From contig WGMP01000024.1 in the NCBI GenBank assembly GCA_016124975.1, positions 1 through 40,623 on the forward strand: 40,623 nt of DNA, in the 5' to 3' direction. This document shows, one piece after another, positions 18,875-26,738 of the stretch (positions within the stretch are counted from its first letter, which is position 1; every line of letters starts with the position of its first letter). The DNA comes from Phycisphaera sp. (GTDB lineage: Bacteria > Planctomycetota > Phycisphaerae > Phycisphaerales > SM1A02). A model generated the notes under the pieces. The model had not been told where the DNA came from. It ran no database searches and worked only from the letters and a program-made list of their open reading frames with translations. The translations under genes were made by a program, and so were the position numbers.

Positions 18875-19381
18875 TCATCCCTTCCACTGCTCGCGGGCCA
18901 TGACGATCAAGTCGCTGGGGCCAAGGGACTTGCCCATCTGCCTGAGCATGTTTGAGATCTGCGCGGCGTGGTAGTGCTGGTGCGTGCAGACGTGAAGGAA
19001 GATGTCGTGCCCGTTCGTGACGAACGACTTGCCGTCGCGCACGCGGCCGAAAGCCTTCGCGAGGAACGCGGGGTCGGCCGCGCGATCGATGAGCTTCGCC
19101 CAGCGCGCGTCGACTGGTTTCCACGCCTCCTCGAGCGCCGCAAGATTCGGGAACGCGTCGACGGACGGGATCAGGGTGGCAGGGTCGACTTCCTCGAGCA
19201 CGTTCGCCCAGACGAGTTCGGCGCCCCACAGGTGGACGATGGTCCCGAAGAGCGATCCGACGCCCATCTCGACGGGACGGCGGAGCTCCGCGTCGGAGCA
19301 GGTGCGGGCGGCGGAGAGGATCTTGCTGCGCGTCCAGAGACGATGGTCGTGGAGACGGCGGATGGTGTCGGCTGCGGTCAT
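18875..19381 (-). CDS. DinB-family protein
   Basis: A 168-residue four-helix-bundle protein of the DinB/YfiT superfamily. The three-histidine metal site appears as His51 or so in TIVHLWGAELVW and HVCTHQHYHAAQI near 140. Members are often thiol-dependent metalloenzymes (transferases using bacillithiol, mycothiol or glutathione) or damage-inducible proteins; the reaction here is unknown. The ATG is supported by TATCCT 6 nt upstream, with CTGCAC a further 17 bp up. The gene follows the RNase HIII-like gene by 38 bp on the same strand, yet has this separate promoter. Confidence 0.88.
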   Translation of the reverse strand: MTAADTIRRLHDHRLWTRSKILSAARTCSDAELRRPVEMGVGSLFGTIVHLWGAELVWANVLEEVDPATLIPSVDAFPNLAALEEAWKPVDARWAKLIDRAADPAFLAKAFGRVRDGKSFVTNGHDIFLHVCTHQHYHAAQISNMLRQMGKSLGPSDLIVMAREQWKG

Positions 19382-19387
19382 GCGACG

Positions 19388-19393
19388 AGGATA
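19388..19393 (-). promoter_or_regulatory. Predicted -10 box, DinB-family gene
   Basis: TATCCT, 6 nt before the ATG at 19381, with CTGCAC exactly 17 bp upstream. The transcript is predicted to be leaderless. Confidence 0.55.
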
Positions 19394-19419
19394 CGGCGGC
19401 CGCACGGCATGTGCAGCGA

Positions 19420-20202
19420 TCAGGCGTGGCCGCGGAGAACCGCCGCCCGCGCCACGATCGACGCCGCAGCGCACGCGACATACCGTTCGCCACGCGAGCA
19501 CTCGTCGACGACGACCTCGGGGTGCGATGCGGCCATCGCCGCAGCCACCGGCCGGCTCGGCGCGAAGCGGTCGACCCGGGCGAGCGGGAACGCCGCGGCA
19601 CCGTGCACCCGCGCCAACACCCGTGCGTGCATCGCCGCCAGGAGCCGCGTCTCGTTGCCTCCGCTCGATCGAAGCGCCGATGCGCGTTCCTCGCGCGCCA
19701 TCACCTCGACCGCATGCGCGCAATGCACCTCGAGCCACCGTGCGAGCGCCGCGATCTCGGTCTGCGCGCACATCTTGGAATCGCGCACCCCTCGTGCAAG
19801 CAGCTCATGCTCGACCGAAACCGGCACTGCGACGGCCGCAACCGCCAGCAGCCCCTCCCGCTCGCCCTTGCCCGACTCGTCGCTTCCCGCAATCACCGCC
19901 ACGCCCTCGGGCGCGTCGCCGCCGTCAGGAACATCGCGATCGGACGGCAGCGCGATCCGATGCCGCGCATCGAAGTCGTCGGCAAGCCGCCCGTCCTCCG
20001 ACTCGACGAGCACGATGCTGCCACCACCGCCACCACCACCGCGCACGCGCACGCCGTCGTCGTGGCGGTACTCCCACTCGCCGAGCGCATCGGGTGGCGA
20101 CACCGCGTGGAAGTCATGCCGCTCAAGAAGCTCGCGCAGGGGCGCAAGCCGCGTCGACGCGCGGCGGTAGATCAACGCGACCGGTGATCGCTCCGTCGCC
20201 AC
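19420..20202 (-). CDS. RNase HIII-like protein, C-terminally short
   Basis: A 260-residue relative of RNase HIII/HII, enzymes that cut the RNA strand of RNA-DNA hybrids. Residues about 1-95 match the N-terminal substrate-binding (TBP-like) domain of HIII in position, with a run of seven glycines at 55-61. The catalytic core starts with AGSDESGKGE (Asp108, Glu109), then GVRDSK, ARVDRF with a third likely acidic ligand, and DECSRGERYVACAAASIVAR. Two oddities: the usual GKGDFFGP reads GKGEREGL, and the protein ends 7 residues after ASIVAR, where RNase HIII normally continues for about 50. Activity is therefore uncertain. The GTG start is fixed by TAGCCT 6 nt upstream in the shared palindrome. 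Confidence 0.78.
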   Translation of the reverse strand: MATERSPVALIYRRASTRLAPLRELLERHDFHAVSPPDALGEWEYRHDDGVRVRGGGGGGGSIVLVESEDGRLADDFDARHRIALPSDRDVPDGGDAPEGVAVIAGSDESGKGEREGLLAVAAVAVPVSVEHELLARGVRDSKMCAQTEIAALARWLEVHCAHAVEVMAREERASALRSSGGNETRLLAAMHARVLARVHGAAAFPLARVDRFAPSRPVAAAMAASHPEVVVDECSRGERYVACAAASIVARAAVLRGHA

Positions 20203-20219
20203 GCGGGTAGGCTACCCGC
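20203..20219. promoter_or_regulatory. Palindromic bidirectional promoter, 17 bp
   Basis: The whole spacer between two divergent start codons is the perfect palindrome GCGGGTAGGCTACCCGC. On the plus strand it reads TAGGCT-N6-ATG, on the minus strand TAGCCT-N6-GTG. Each strand thus has a -10-like box 6 nt before a start codon, overlapping the other. CTGCGG lies 18 bp upstream of the minus-strand box, inside the dehydratase gene. Both mRNAs should be leaderless and the two polymerases should compete. Confidence 0.6.
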
Positions 20220-21203
20220 ATGACGCCGACGCCCGCAGCGGAAATCGCCCCGTACGCCGCGAACATCGACGCGATCCGCGCGGCAAGACGCAGGATCGAC
20301 CCGTTCATCCACCGGACGCCGCTCCTGACGAGCGCCACGCTCGACGCGATGTCGGGCCGTCGTCTCTGGTTCAAGTGCGAGCTCCTCCAGCGGACGGGGT
20401 CGTTCAAGTTCCGCGGCGCGACCAACGCAGTGCGCATGCTCGACGATGCACAGGCCGCGCGCGGCGTCGTCACCCACTCGTCGGGAAACCATGCGCAGGC
20501 GCTCGCCCTCGCCGCGAACATGCGCGGCATTCCCGCGCATGTCGTCATGCCCACGAACTCGGCCGAGATCAAGAAGGCCGCCGTGCGCGGATACGGCGGC
20601 AGAATCGTCGAGTGCGAGGCGACCCTCGAGGCGCGCGAGTCGACGGCCGCGCGCGTCCTCGCCGAGACGGGCGGAACGATGGTGCCCCCCTACAACCACC
20701 CGAATGTGATCGCGGGCCAAGGCACGATCGCGCTCGAGCTCCTCGACGAATGCCCGCAGCTCGACGCGATCGTCGTGCCGGTCGGAGGCGGCGGGCTCAT
20801 CTCGGGGATCGCCCTCGCCGCGAAGGCGCTCAAGCCGTCGATCCGCATCATCGGCGCAGAGCCAGAGCTTGCGGGCGACGCCGCCCTGTCGAAGCGCACA
20901 GGGATGATCGAGCCGCCGATGAAGCCCGTCACCATCGCAGACGGCCTCCGCACCGCGCTCGGCCCCCTCACCTTCCCGGTCGTGCGTGACCTCGTCGACG
21001 AAATCGTGCTCGTCTCCGAAGCCGACATCGCCGCGCACATGCGCCTCGTCTGGGAGCGGATGAAGCTCACCATCGAGCCGAGCGCGGCGGTCGGCGTCGC
21101 GGTCGCGTGCAGCGACTGGATGCGCAAGCAGAAGGACCGCGCCGATGTGGGCGTGGTCCTGTGCGGCGGGAATGTCGATCTCGCAAACCTTCCGTTCGCG
21201 TGA
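20220..21203 (+). CDS. Threonine/serine dehydratase (PLP-dependent)
   Basis: A 327-residue fold-type II PLP enzyme that deaminates threonine (to 2-oxobutanoate) or serine; cytoplasmic. The PLP lysine is Lys63 in TGSFKFRGA, the substrate loop is SSGNHAQ at about 87-93, and the phosphate-binding glycine loop is PVGGGGLISG near 183. There is no C-terminal ACT domain, so this is the catabolic or serine-racemase-like type rather than the isoleucine-regulated biosynthetic IlvA. It diverges from the RNase HIII-like gene over a shared 17-bp palindrome. No SD is possible in so short a spacer. Confidence 0.92.
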   Translation: MTPTPAAEIAPYAANIDAIRAARRRIDPFIHRTPLLTSATLDAMSGRRLWFKCELLQRTGSFKFRGATNAVRMLDDAQAARGVVTHSSGNHAQALALAANMRGIPAHVVMPTNSAEIKKAAVRGYGGRIVECEATLEARESTAARVLAETGGTMVPPYNHPNVIAGQGTIALELLDECPQLDAIVVPVGGGGLISGIALAAKALKPSIRIIGAEPELAGDAALSKRTGMIEPPMKPVTIADGLRTALGPLTFPVVRDLVDEIVLVSEADIAAHMRLVWERMKLTIEPSAAVGVAVACSDWMRKQKDRADVGVVLCGGNVDLANLPFA

Positions 21204-21221
21204 GGCGCCGCGCGCGGGGAA

Positions 21222-22370
21222 TCACGCGCCTCCGTCGCCCGGCTCCGCGCGCTTCGCCGCACCCTTCTCGAGCCGCTCGATCACCTCCGCGAGGCGCTCC
21301 TCCATGCGGCGCAGGCGCTCCTCGAGCGGCGAGGCGGGGTCGATCTGCGGCATCGCCTCGAAGTCCTCGAGGGCCTCGGTCCATGCGCGCTCGACGATGC
21401 GACCTTGCTCGGCGACGAGCCGGTCGAGCGCCGCCTCGGGCAGCACGAAGCCGCCCTGGCCGCCCCGCATCGACGGCATCCGCAGGCCGCGGCGCCGGCC
21501 ATCGGGCCCGACGAAGAAGAGGTCGAGCATCGCCTGCTCCTCGGCGGCGCGGGCTTCGGACAGATCGCCCTCGATGCGCGACGGATCGAACGCGGCCGTC
21601 GTCACCTCGACCTCGGCGGTCTCTGCGCCACGCCGCACGGTCAGCGTGAACTTCGTGCCCGGATCCGCGCGGCCGAGCTTCTCAGCGACCATCGCGCGCG
21701 GCGCGCTCTCGCTGCCGTCGATCGAGACGATCACATCGAACCGCTCGATGCCCGCGAGATGCGCGGGAAGCTCGTCGATCACGTTCGTGATGAGCGTGGC
21801 CTTGGCGGGGTCGATCGCGAGGTGATGCGCAAGCGCGGGGTCGATCTCGCCGAGGCCGATCCCGATCATCGACTTCGGCGATTCGACGGCACCGATGTGC
21901 GCGGCCGCGGCCGCGCCGCGCGCGTCGGGCGGAAGGGTGCGCACGATGATCTGGTCCCGCACCTCGCTCGAGCCGCTGGCGCCGCGGTCCACGCGCACCC
22001 GCGCGCCACCCTCCGCCGCCGCGCGCGCCGTCGCGCGCCCGCGCGCTCTGTCGAAGCGCTGCAGCACGCGGCCATCCGCGTCGAGTACCTCGATCGCGCC
22101 CGCCGAGAGCCGCGCGCGGTCAAGCGGCACGGCCTCGCCGTTCACCTCGACGAGCACGACATCGTCGTTCTGCACCTTGACGCGCACGCTGTTGCCAGCG
22201 GAGTCTGTGCGCATGAGCTCGATGGCGTCGCTGACGCGCGTGCCCGAGCCACCGCTCGACTGCGATGAGCCCGCCTGGGCGGCTCCTGCGAACGCGGGCG
22301 ACGCAGCGCACGCGAGCACGGCGCCCGCGAGCGAGACACGGATTGCCATGGAGAGAATCGTCGGAAGCAT
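21222..22370 (-). CDS. Secreted PDZ-domain protein
   Basis: A 382-residue exported protein. Signal peptide at about 1-29 (VSLAGAVLACAASPAFAGA). Residues about 160-250 form a PDZ domain: MIGIGLGEIDPALAHHLAID, then TLITNVIDELPAHLAGIERF, DVIVSIDG and the closing strand GTKFTLTVRRG. The C-terminal 70 residues are strongly helical and charged (ERLRRMEERLAEVIERLEKG), a likely coiled coil. No protease domain is present, unlike DegS/RseP. AAAGGA lies 8 nt before the ATG. It is 90 bp downstream of the anti-sigma-like gene and probably the third gene of that operon, suggesting a periplasmic ligand or scaffold role in signalling. Confidence 0.82.
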   Translation of the reverse strand: MLPTILSMAIRVSLAGAVLACAASPAFAGAAQAGSSQSSGGSGTRVSDAIELMRTDSAGNSVRVKVQNDDVVLVEVNGEAVPLDRARLSAGAIEVLDADGRVLQRFDRARGRATARAAAEGGARVRVDRGASGSSEVRDQIIVRTLPPDARGAAAAAHIGAVESPKSMIGIGLGEIDPALAHHLAIDPAKATLITNVIDELPAHLAGIERFDVIVSIDGSESAPRAMVAEKLGRADPGTKFTLTVRRGAETAEVEVTTAAFDPSRIEGDLSEARAAEEQAMLDLFFVGPDGRRRGLRMPSMRGGQGGFVLPEAALDRLVAEQGRIVERAWTEALEDFEAMPQIDPASPLEERLRRMEERLAEVIERLEKGAAKRAEPGDGGA

Positions 22371-22460
22371 GTCGGTTGTCCTTTGCGGATGACGGGGATT
22401 TCGATGTTCGTTCGTGACGCGTGTGCGGGCGCAAGCGCCGCAGGCCGCACAGGTGATGCT

Positions 22461-23111
22461 CTAGCGCAGCGCTTCCGTCCGCGGCCTGATCACGATCTTC
22501 TCGGTGCGTCCGAGGTCGTCGACGGGCACGACGCGATAGAGCTCGGGCATGACGCGCCGCTCGTAGACCTGGCGCACGACGATGACCTCGAAGCCGCTGC
22601 CGTCGGTCAGCTCGCGGCTTCCGACGAGCGTCGGTGGCGGCGCCTCGCCGAGGATCACACCCTCCTCGCGGGCCTTGTCGAGATAGGCGTCGAACGCAGC
22701 GTCCGAACTCGCGAAGCCCGCGAATCCCGCGATGCTCTCGCGCTGGGGCGCGGGCTCCTCGCCGCGCGGCGCGAACGACTGGCTGATCCACGCAAGGAGG
22801 ATCGCCGCGGCGACGGCCCAGCCGAGGCCGCTTCTTCGCACGACGGGCGCGCGGTCGGGCGGCAGTTCCGCGCGATCGGCCGCGTCGTGCAGCGCGCGCG
22901 CGGCGCGCGCGAGGCGAAGCTCGTCGGCCTGCCACATCGCGAGCTCATCGAGGACCTGTGGCTCCTGCACGCCACGCGCGCGGACTTCCGCGAGCGCGCC
23001 GTCGTCGCCCGAGACCGCGCGCGCAAGCAGGATGTCGAGCGCGAGCGATGCACGCGCCTCGGGTTCGCGTGCGTCTCCAAAGTCGCCGTCATGGTTGGTG
23101 TGTCGTGTCAT
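22461..23111 (-). CDS. Single-pass anti-sigma-factor-like protein
   Basis: A 216-residue protein with a cytoplasmic N-terminal part (about 1-92), one membrane helix at about 95-113 and a periplasmic C-terminal part. The N-terminal region is helical and Ala/Arg-rich, as in anti-sigma domains, but lacks the HxxxCxxC zinc motif. It begins 28 bp after the stop of an ECF sigma gene on the same strand, with AGGGACGGTGAG just upstream of its ATG. Anti-sigma function is inferred from topology and position. The periplasmic part (EVIVVRQVYERRVMPELYRV) has beta character and may bind the PDZ protein encoded next. Confidence 0.75.
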   Translation of the reverse strand: MTRHTNHDGDFGDAREPEARASLALDILLARAVSGDDGALAEVRARGVQEPQVLDELAMWQADELRLARAARALHDAADRAELPPDRAPVVRRSGLGWAVAAAILLAWISQSFAPRGEEPAPQRESIAGFAGFASSDAAFDAYLDKAREEGVILGEAPPPTLVGSRELTDGSGFEVIVVRQVYERRVMPELYRVVPVDDLGRTEKIVIRPRTEALR

Positions 23112-23124
23112 GGTCTCACCGTCC

Positions 23125-23178
23125 CTGTTCCGTCCGTCTTCACTGTTCCGTTCGTCTTCCCTGTTCCGTTCTTGTTCC
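23125..23178 (-). repeat. Three 18-bp tandem repeats across the sigma gene stop
   Basis: Units at 23125-23142, 23143-23160 and 23161-23178, all starting CTGTTCCGT on the plus strand with 3 to 4 differences. They encode the last residues of the sigma factor (repeated TEQ), its TGA (23140-23142) and the sequence just before the SD of the anti-sigma gene. Confidence 0.85.
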
Positions 23179-23922
23179 CTCTCGCGGGCCGTCGACGCGA
23201 GCCGCCGACGCGAGCCGCCGCGGCGCGCTTCCCGCGTCCGTCGGAGCGCCGCCCGATTCGAGCTCGGTCTGCATCTCTCTCAGCATCCGCCTCGCGCGCG
23301 CGAGGCGCGTCTCGACCGTCGTCTCAGGCACATCGAGCAGCTCGGCGATCTGCCGCTGCGAGAGACCCTGCGTCGCCTGCAGGAGCAGTGGCTCTGCATA
23401 CTGCTGCGGCAGCCGCGAAAGCAGCGCCAGCATCTCGCGCGCGTCCGTCGCGGCGCGCGCGGCGCCTTGGATGCCGCGCTCGAGTCCGCGGCGGAGATCC
23501 GCAAACCCACGCTGCGTGCGGATCTCGGACGACAGGCTCCGCGCCGCCATGCGCGCCGTGTTCACGGCGACCACGCGGAGCCACCCCCGCAGGCTCGCGG
23601 CGTCGCGCAGGTGGTGGCACTTCGTGATCAGCGTCGACGCGACCTCCTGCAGCAGGTCGTCGATGTCGGCTCCGCGCGGCGCATGGGCCGCAAGCACCGC
23701 CGCGATCCAACGCCTGTTCGCACGCCAGACCTCGCCGATCGCCTCGCGGTCGCCCTCGGCTGCACGCGCGAAGAGCCTCGCCTCGGCGAGCGACAGCACC
23801 GGCCGCTCCGCGTCATCCTCGCGACCAGCCGAGACACCGAAGATGCCGCCATTCTCGGACGCACGATCGCCCGCGAGCGGCCGCTCGTCGGACGAAGAAG
23901 GGTCTCGGTCGTCTGCGTGCAT
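23140..23922 (-). CDS. ECF RNA polymerase sigma factor
   Basis: A 260-residue extracytoplasmic-function sigma factor that would direct RNA polymerase to a specific promoter set. Region 2 covers about 48-120: EARLFARAAEGDREAIGEVW, DIDDLLQEVASTLITKCHHL and LRGWLRVVAVNTARM. Region 4 is at about 165-215: ALLSRLPQQYAEPLLLQATQ, GLSQRQIAELLDVPETTVET and RLARARRMLREM. A disordered N-terminal extension of about 45 residues and a C-terminal tail of about 40 residues lie outside the core. It heads a likely three-gene unit with an anti-sigma-like and a PDZ protein. The promoter was not identified; the upstream 100 bp contain a GATCGG-rich stretch. Confidence 0.92.
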   Translation of the reverse strand: MHADDRDPSSSDERPLAGDRASENGGIFGVSAGREDDAERPVLSLAEARLFARAAEGDREAIGEVWRANRRWIAAVLAAHAPRGADIDDLLQEVASTLITKCHHLRDAASLRGWLRVVAVNTARMAARSLSSEIRTQRGFADLRRGLERGIQGAARAATDAREMLALLSRLPQQYAEPLLLQATQGLSQRQIAELLDVPETTVETRLARARRMLREMQTELESGGAPTDAGSAPRRLASAARVDGPREGTRTEQGRRTEQ

Positions 23923-23987
23923 GCGGAACGGTTCGAGAGTCGCGGAATCCGCCGCGTCGGGGATCTCTCAAGATCGAACGGCGGCCT

Positions 23988-24025
23988 GATCGGTCGGTCG
24001 ATCGGTTGATTGATCGGCCGATCGG
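23988..24025. repeat. GATCGG-rich low-complexity stretch
   Basis: GATCGG/TCGGTCG-type words repeat across 38 bp upstream of the sigma gene, including the palindrome CCGATCGG. The stretch sits about 65 bp before the start codon. It could be a regulatory site or simple slippage; nothing decides this. Confidence 0.45.
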
Positions 24026-24096
24026 CGCTCCTCCCGCCATGTGTGAACGGTGCGCGGCACGAGGATGCGCGACGGCGGCGAATCCGTCCGACGGGT

Positions 24097-25191
24097 CTAC
24101 CAGCCCGAAAGAAGCGCCGCGAGGTCGGACGCCCCCACGGCTCCGTCGCCATCGAGGTCCGCGTCGACCCCGAGCGGGTCGATCGGGGCGGTCGGATCGA
24201 CCTCGCCCCAGGCGTTCAGCAGCGCACCGAGGTCGGCGGCCGTCACGGCGCCATCTCCGTCGAGGTCTCCGATCGGCAGGCAGTCGATCGCCACCCGCCA
24301 GCGCAGGCCGTGCACCTGAAGCGGCGGCGGATCGTCGGGATCGGGCGGCGGCGCGTCTGGGTCGACCTCGTCGCAGTCAAGCGCGCGCCTCCAAGGGCGG
24401 TCTTCGTCGCCAGCGCCGAGGACGAGCGACGCGACGCCCGGCGGCACGAGGAAGTTCGCGACGCGCTCGCCTTGGCAGAGACCGAGCGGCGCGAGCCAAC
24501 GCACCTCGTTCGGGCCCTCGAGGTCGCCGAGGACGAGCTGGAGCTCGATTGGAAACTCCGCCTCGACGCGCGCGCGCACGCGGCGCCACGCCGTCGCGTC
24601 GACCGCGAACCAGTCCGTGTCACGCGGACCGCCCGACACGATGCGGCCCTCGAAGCGGTCGCCGCAGGAGGGCGCCAGGCGGCCAGGCGCGAATCCCGTC
24701 GCCCAGCCGTCGTTGAGCCGCTCGTAGCACGGCTCCGCCTCGTCGATCGCCTCGCCCGCAAGCGGCGGCAGCTCGCATCGCGCGACACCGCAGTAGCGTT
24801 CCGCCTCGCGCGCGCAGATCTCGTCCCACGACGCGAAGCTGCACCACGGGTCGATGGTCGTCACGAAGTCACAGCACTCGAAGTCCGCGCACCCGGGGGT
24901 CGGATGCGGCGCGTCGCACGGGCCGTCCGCGGGGCAGTTGATGCCCTCGCACTCCTCGATCGCGAGTTCCGCGCACGCCTCGTCCCACGCGAGGTCGCAG
25001 CAGAGCGGGTTGATCGCGCACACGATCTCGCAGCACTGCGGCATCTCGCAGCCCGTGCCGCCGTGCGGCTTGCGGCAGTCGCCCGGCGACGGGCATTGCG
25101 CATGCAGCGACGCCGAGGCGACGCACGCCGCCGCCAGGGCCACGGCGATGCGCGATGGACGCCGCACGCGTGTTCCCGTTCCCAGCCTCAT
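24097..25191 (-). CDS. Secreted Cys-rich (CC/WDxxC) protein with dockerin-like tail
   Basis: A 364-residue exported protein. Signal peptide at about 1-30 (IAVALAAACVASASLHA). Then come two Cys-rich repeats: CEMPQCCEIVCAINPLCC followed by WDEACAELAIEEC, and CADFECCDFVTTIDPWC followed by WDEICAREAERYC. This CC/WDxxC pattern occurs in many planctomycete secreted proteins. The middle (about 140-270) resembles pre-peptidase C-terminal beta domains (RDTDWFAVDATAW). A Pro/Asp linker (DPDAPPPDPDDPPP) precedes two dockerin-like Ca-binding repeats, GDLDGDGAVTAADLGALLNA and DADLDGDGAVGASDLAALLS. The ATG overlaps the upstream stop (ATGA), so it is coupled to the FG-GAP gene. No cohesin partner is in the window. 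Confidence 0.85.
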   Translation of the reverse strand: MRLGTGTRVRRPSRIAVALAAACVASASLHAQCPSPGDCRKPHGGTGCEMPQCCEIVCAINPLCCDLAWDEACAELAIEECEGINCPADGPCDAPHPTPGCADFECCDFVTTIDPWCSFASWDEICAREAERYCGVARCELPPLAGEAIDEAEPCYERLNDGWATGFAPGRLAPSCGDRFEGRIVSGGPRDTDWFAVDATAWRRVRARVEAEFPIELQLVLGDLEGPNEVRWLAPLGLCQGERVANFLVPPGVASLVLGAGDEDRPWRRALDCDEVDPDAPPPDPDDPPPLQVHGLRWRVAIDCLPIGDLDGDGAVTAADLGALLNAWGEVDPTAPIDPLGVDADLDGDGAVGASDLAALLSGW

Positions 25192-26636
25192 CGCGCACCG
25201 CCCTTCGGCCGCTCGGTGCGCGAGCGCCCCGCAAGCCACGCCGCAAGATCGGCGGCATCCACCGCTCCGTCGCCGTCGACATCGCCAAGCCACGCGGGCC
25301 GTCCCGAAGGCGCCGACATGCGCTTCTCTCGCAAACCCGCCTCTTCCGCGGCGACGGCATCCGCAAGTTCCACCGCGCTCTTCACCGCCGCCTCCGCCAC
25401 GCCGCCGCAACCGCCCGCCTGCGGCGTGTTGTTGCGCCGCGCGAACACGATGCGGCCAGGGCCATCGATCCCGATCAGGTCGAGGTCGCAGTCGCCGTCG
25501 AGGTCGACCGTCTCGAGATGGCGCACGAGCTGCCCGAAGAGCGATGCGATGTCGATCTCGAAGTCAAAGGACACGCCGTCGAGGCGACGCCCGAACGCAA
25601 TGAGCCCCGGGAGCGCCGCGCCCGTAACGGCGTCAAGGTCGCCGTCGCCGTCGAGGTCGGCGAAGTGCACCGTGAAGGCGTAGCCCGTGGGCGCGCCCGT
25701 ACCCACGATCCGCTCGGAGAACCCGCCATCGCCATCGTTCACGAAGGCGAAGACCTTCTGCTCGCCGCCGAGAAGAAGCGCAGGGCATGCCACATCGAGG
25801 TCGCCGTCGCCATCGATGTCGACCACCTGCATGTGCGCCATGCCCGGCCGTTCGGCGCCGATCATCGGCGTGCGGTGCTCGACCACGCGCCCGAGTCGTC
25901 CGCCGTGGTTCAGCGCGACAGCGAGGCGGCCGCCCCCGAGCTCGTTCGCGAGGAGATCGAGGTCCTTGTCGCCGTCGACATCGGCGAGCACGATGACCCG
26001 CGGATAGGCGAAGCCGCCGAGAAAGGTGCCGAGCCGCACGCGCTGGAGCCGCGCGAACGCGGGTACGCCCTTCACGAGTCCGTCGTTCCTGAAGAGATCG
26101 ACCGCCTGCCCCGCGTAGAGCCCGACCGCGACATCGATGTCGCCATCGCCGTCGACATCGCCGACGGCAAGCCCCTGCGGGTCGCGTCCCATGCCCTCCT
26201 CGACGCCCGCGAGCACCGTGGCCTCCGCGAACACGCCCTTGCCGAGCGCTCGGTGGTAGACGAGCCTCGGCACATCGCCGCGCCACGCCGTCACGATGTC
26301 GTCGCGCCCGTCGCCGTCGAGGTCGGCGAGCTCAAGCCAGTCCGTGAAGCCCTCTGTCGCGAGGGTCTGCCGCACGCTGAAGCCGCCGAGGCCGTTTCCT
26401 GCAAGGACAAGCAGCCTGTTCTCAGGGTCGCGCCCCGCGACGACGAGGTCGGGCTTGCCATCGCCGTCGAGGTCGCGCGCCCTGAACATCGTCGGGAAGA
26501 ACGGCTCGGGCAGCTCGGTCACGACCGCGGCGGAGAAGGCAAGCGGCGTCTCGTCGGCGCGCGCAGAACACGCGATTCCCGCGTTCGCCGCGGCGACGGC
26601 CAGGGCAAGTGAGGCTGTGCGGCGCATGCGGACCAT
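25188..26636 (-). CDS. Secreted FG-GAP/VCBS-repeat protein with dockerin-like tail
   Basis: A 482-residue exported protein predicted to fold as a beta-propeller with calcium sites. A signal peptide occupies about 1-27. At least six FG-GAP-type repeats follow, each with a DxDGDGxxD loop: RARDLDGDGKPDLVV, ELADLDGDGRDDIVT, AVGDVDGDGDIDVAV, VLADVDGDKDLDLLA, QVVDIDGDGDLDVAC, HFADLDGDGDLDAVT and ETVDLDGDCDLDLIG. The C terminus carries one dockerin-like half, GDVDGDGAVDAADLAAWLAG. A second start 9 nt downstream (26627) is possible. It is the first gene of a coupled pair with the Cys-rich protein. Role: probably extracellular binding or structural; ligand unknown. Confidence 0.88.
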   Translation of the reverse strand: MVRMRRTASLALAVAAANAGIACSARADETPLAFSAAVVTELPEPFFPTMFRARDLDGDGKPDLVVAGRDPENRLLVLAGNGLGGFSVRQTLATEGFTDWLELADLDGDGRDDIVTAWRGDVPRLVYHRALGKGVFAEATVLAGVEEGMGRDPQGLAVGDVDGDGDIDVAVGLYAGQAVDLFRNDGLVKGVPAFARLQRVRLGTFLGGFAYPRVIVLADVDGDKDLDLLANELGGGRLAVALNHGGRLGRVVEHRTPMIGAERPGMAHMQVVDIDGDGDLDVACPALLLGGEQKVFAFVNDGDGGFSERIVGTGAPTGYAFTVHFADLDGDGDLDAVTGAALPGLIAFGRRLDGVSFDFEIDIASLFGQLVRHLETVDLDGDCDLDLIGIDGPGRIVFARRNNTPQAGGCGGVAEAAVKSAVELADAVAAEEAGLREKRMSAPSGRPAWLGDVDGDGAVDAADLAAWLAGRSRTERPKGGAR

Positions 26637-26738
26637 CTCGGTGCGAAGAGGCCTGACGATACGCGGCTTCCCGCCGGCAGGACGCAGGCAACCGACCTCA
26701 TCTCGCTCGGGTGACGCACCTCGAGGCGCGGCCGTCTC

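Noticed and set aside
23988-24025. Origin or methylation-linked GATC cluster
   Set aside because: Only a few GATC words in one 38-bp stretch, no DnaA boxes or AT-rich tract nearby; simple slippage is enough to explain it.
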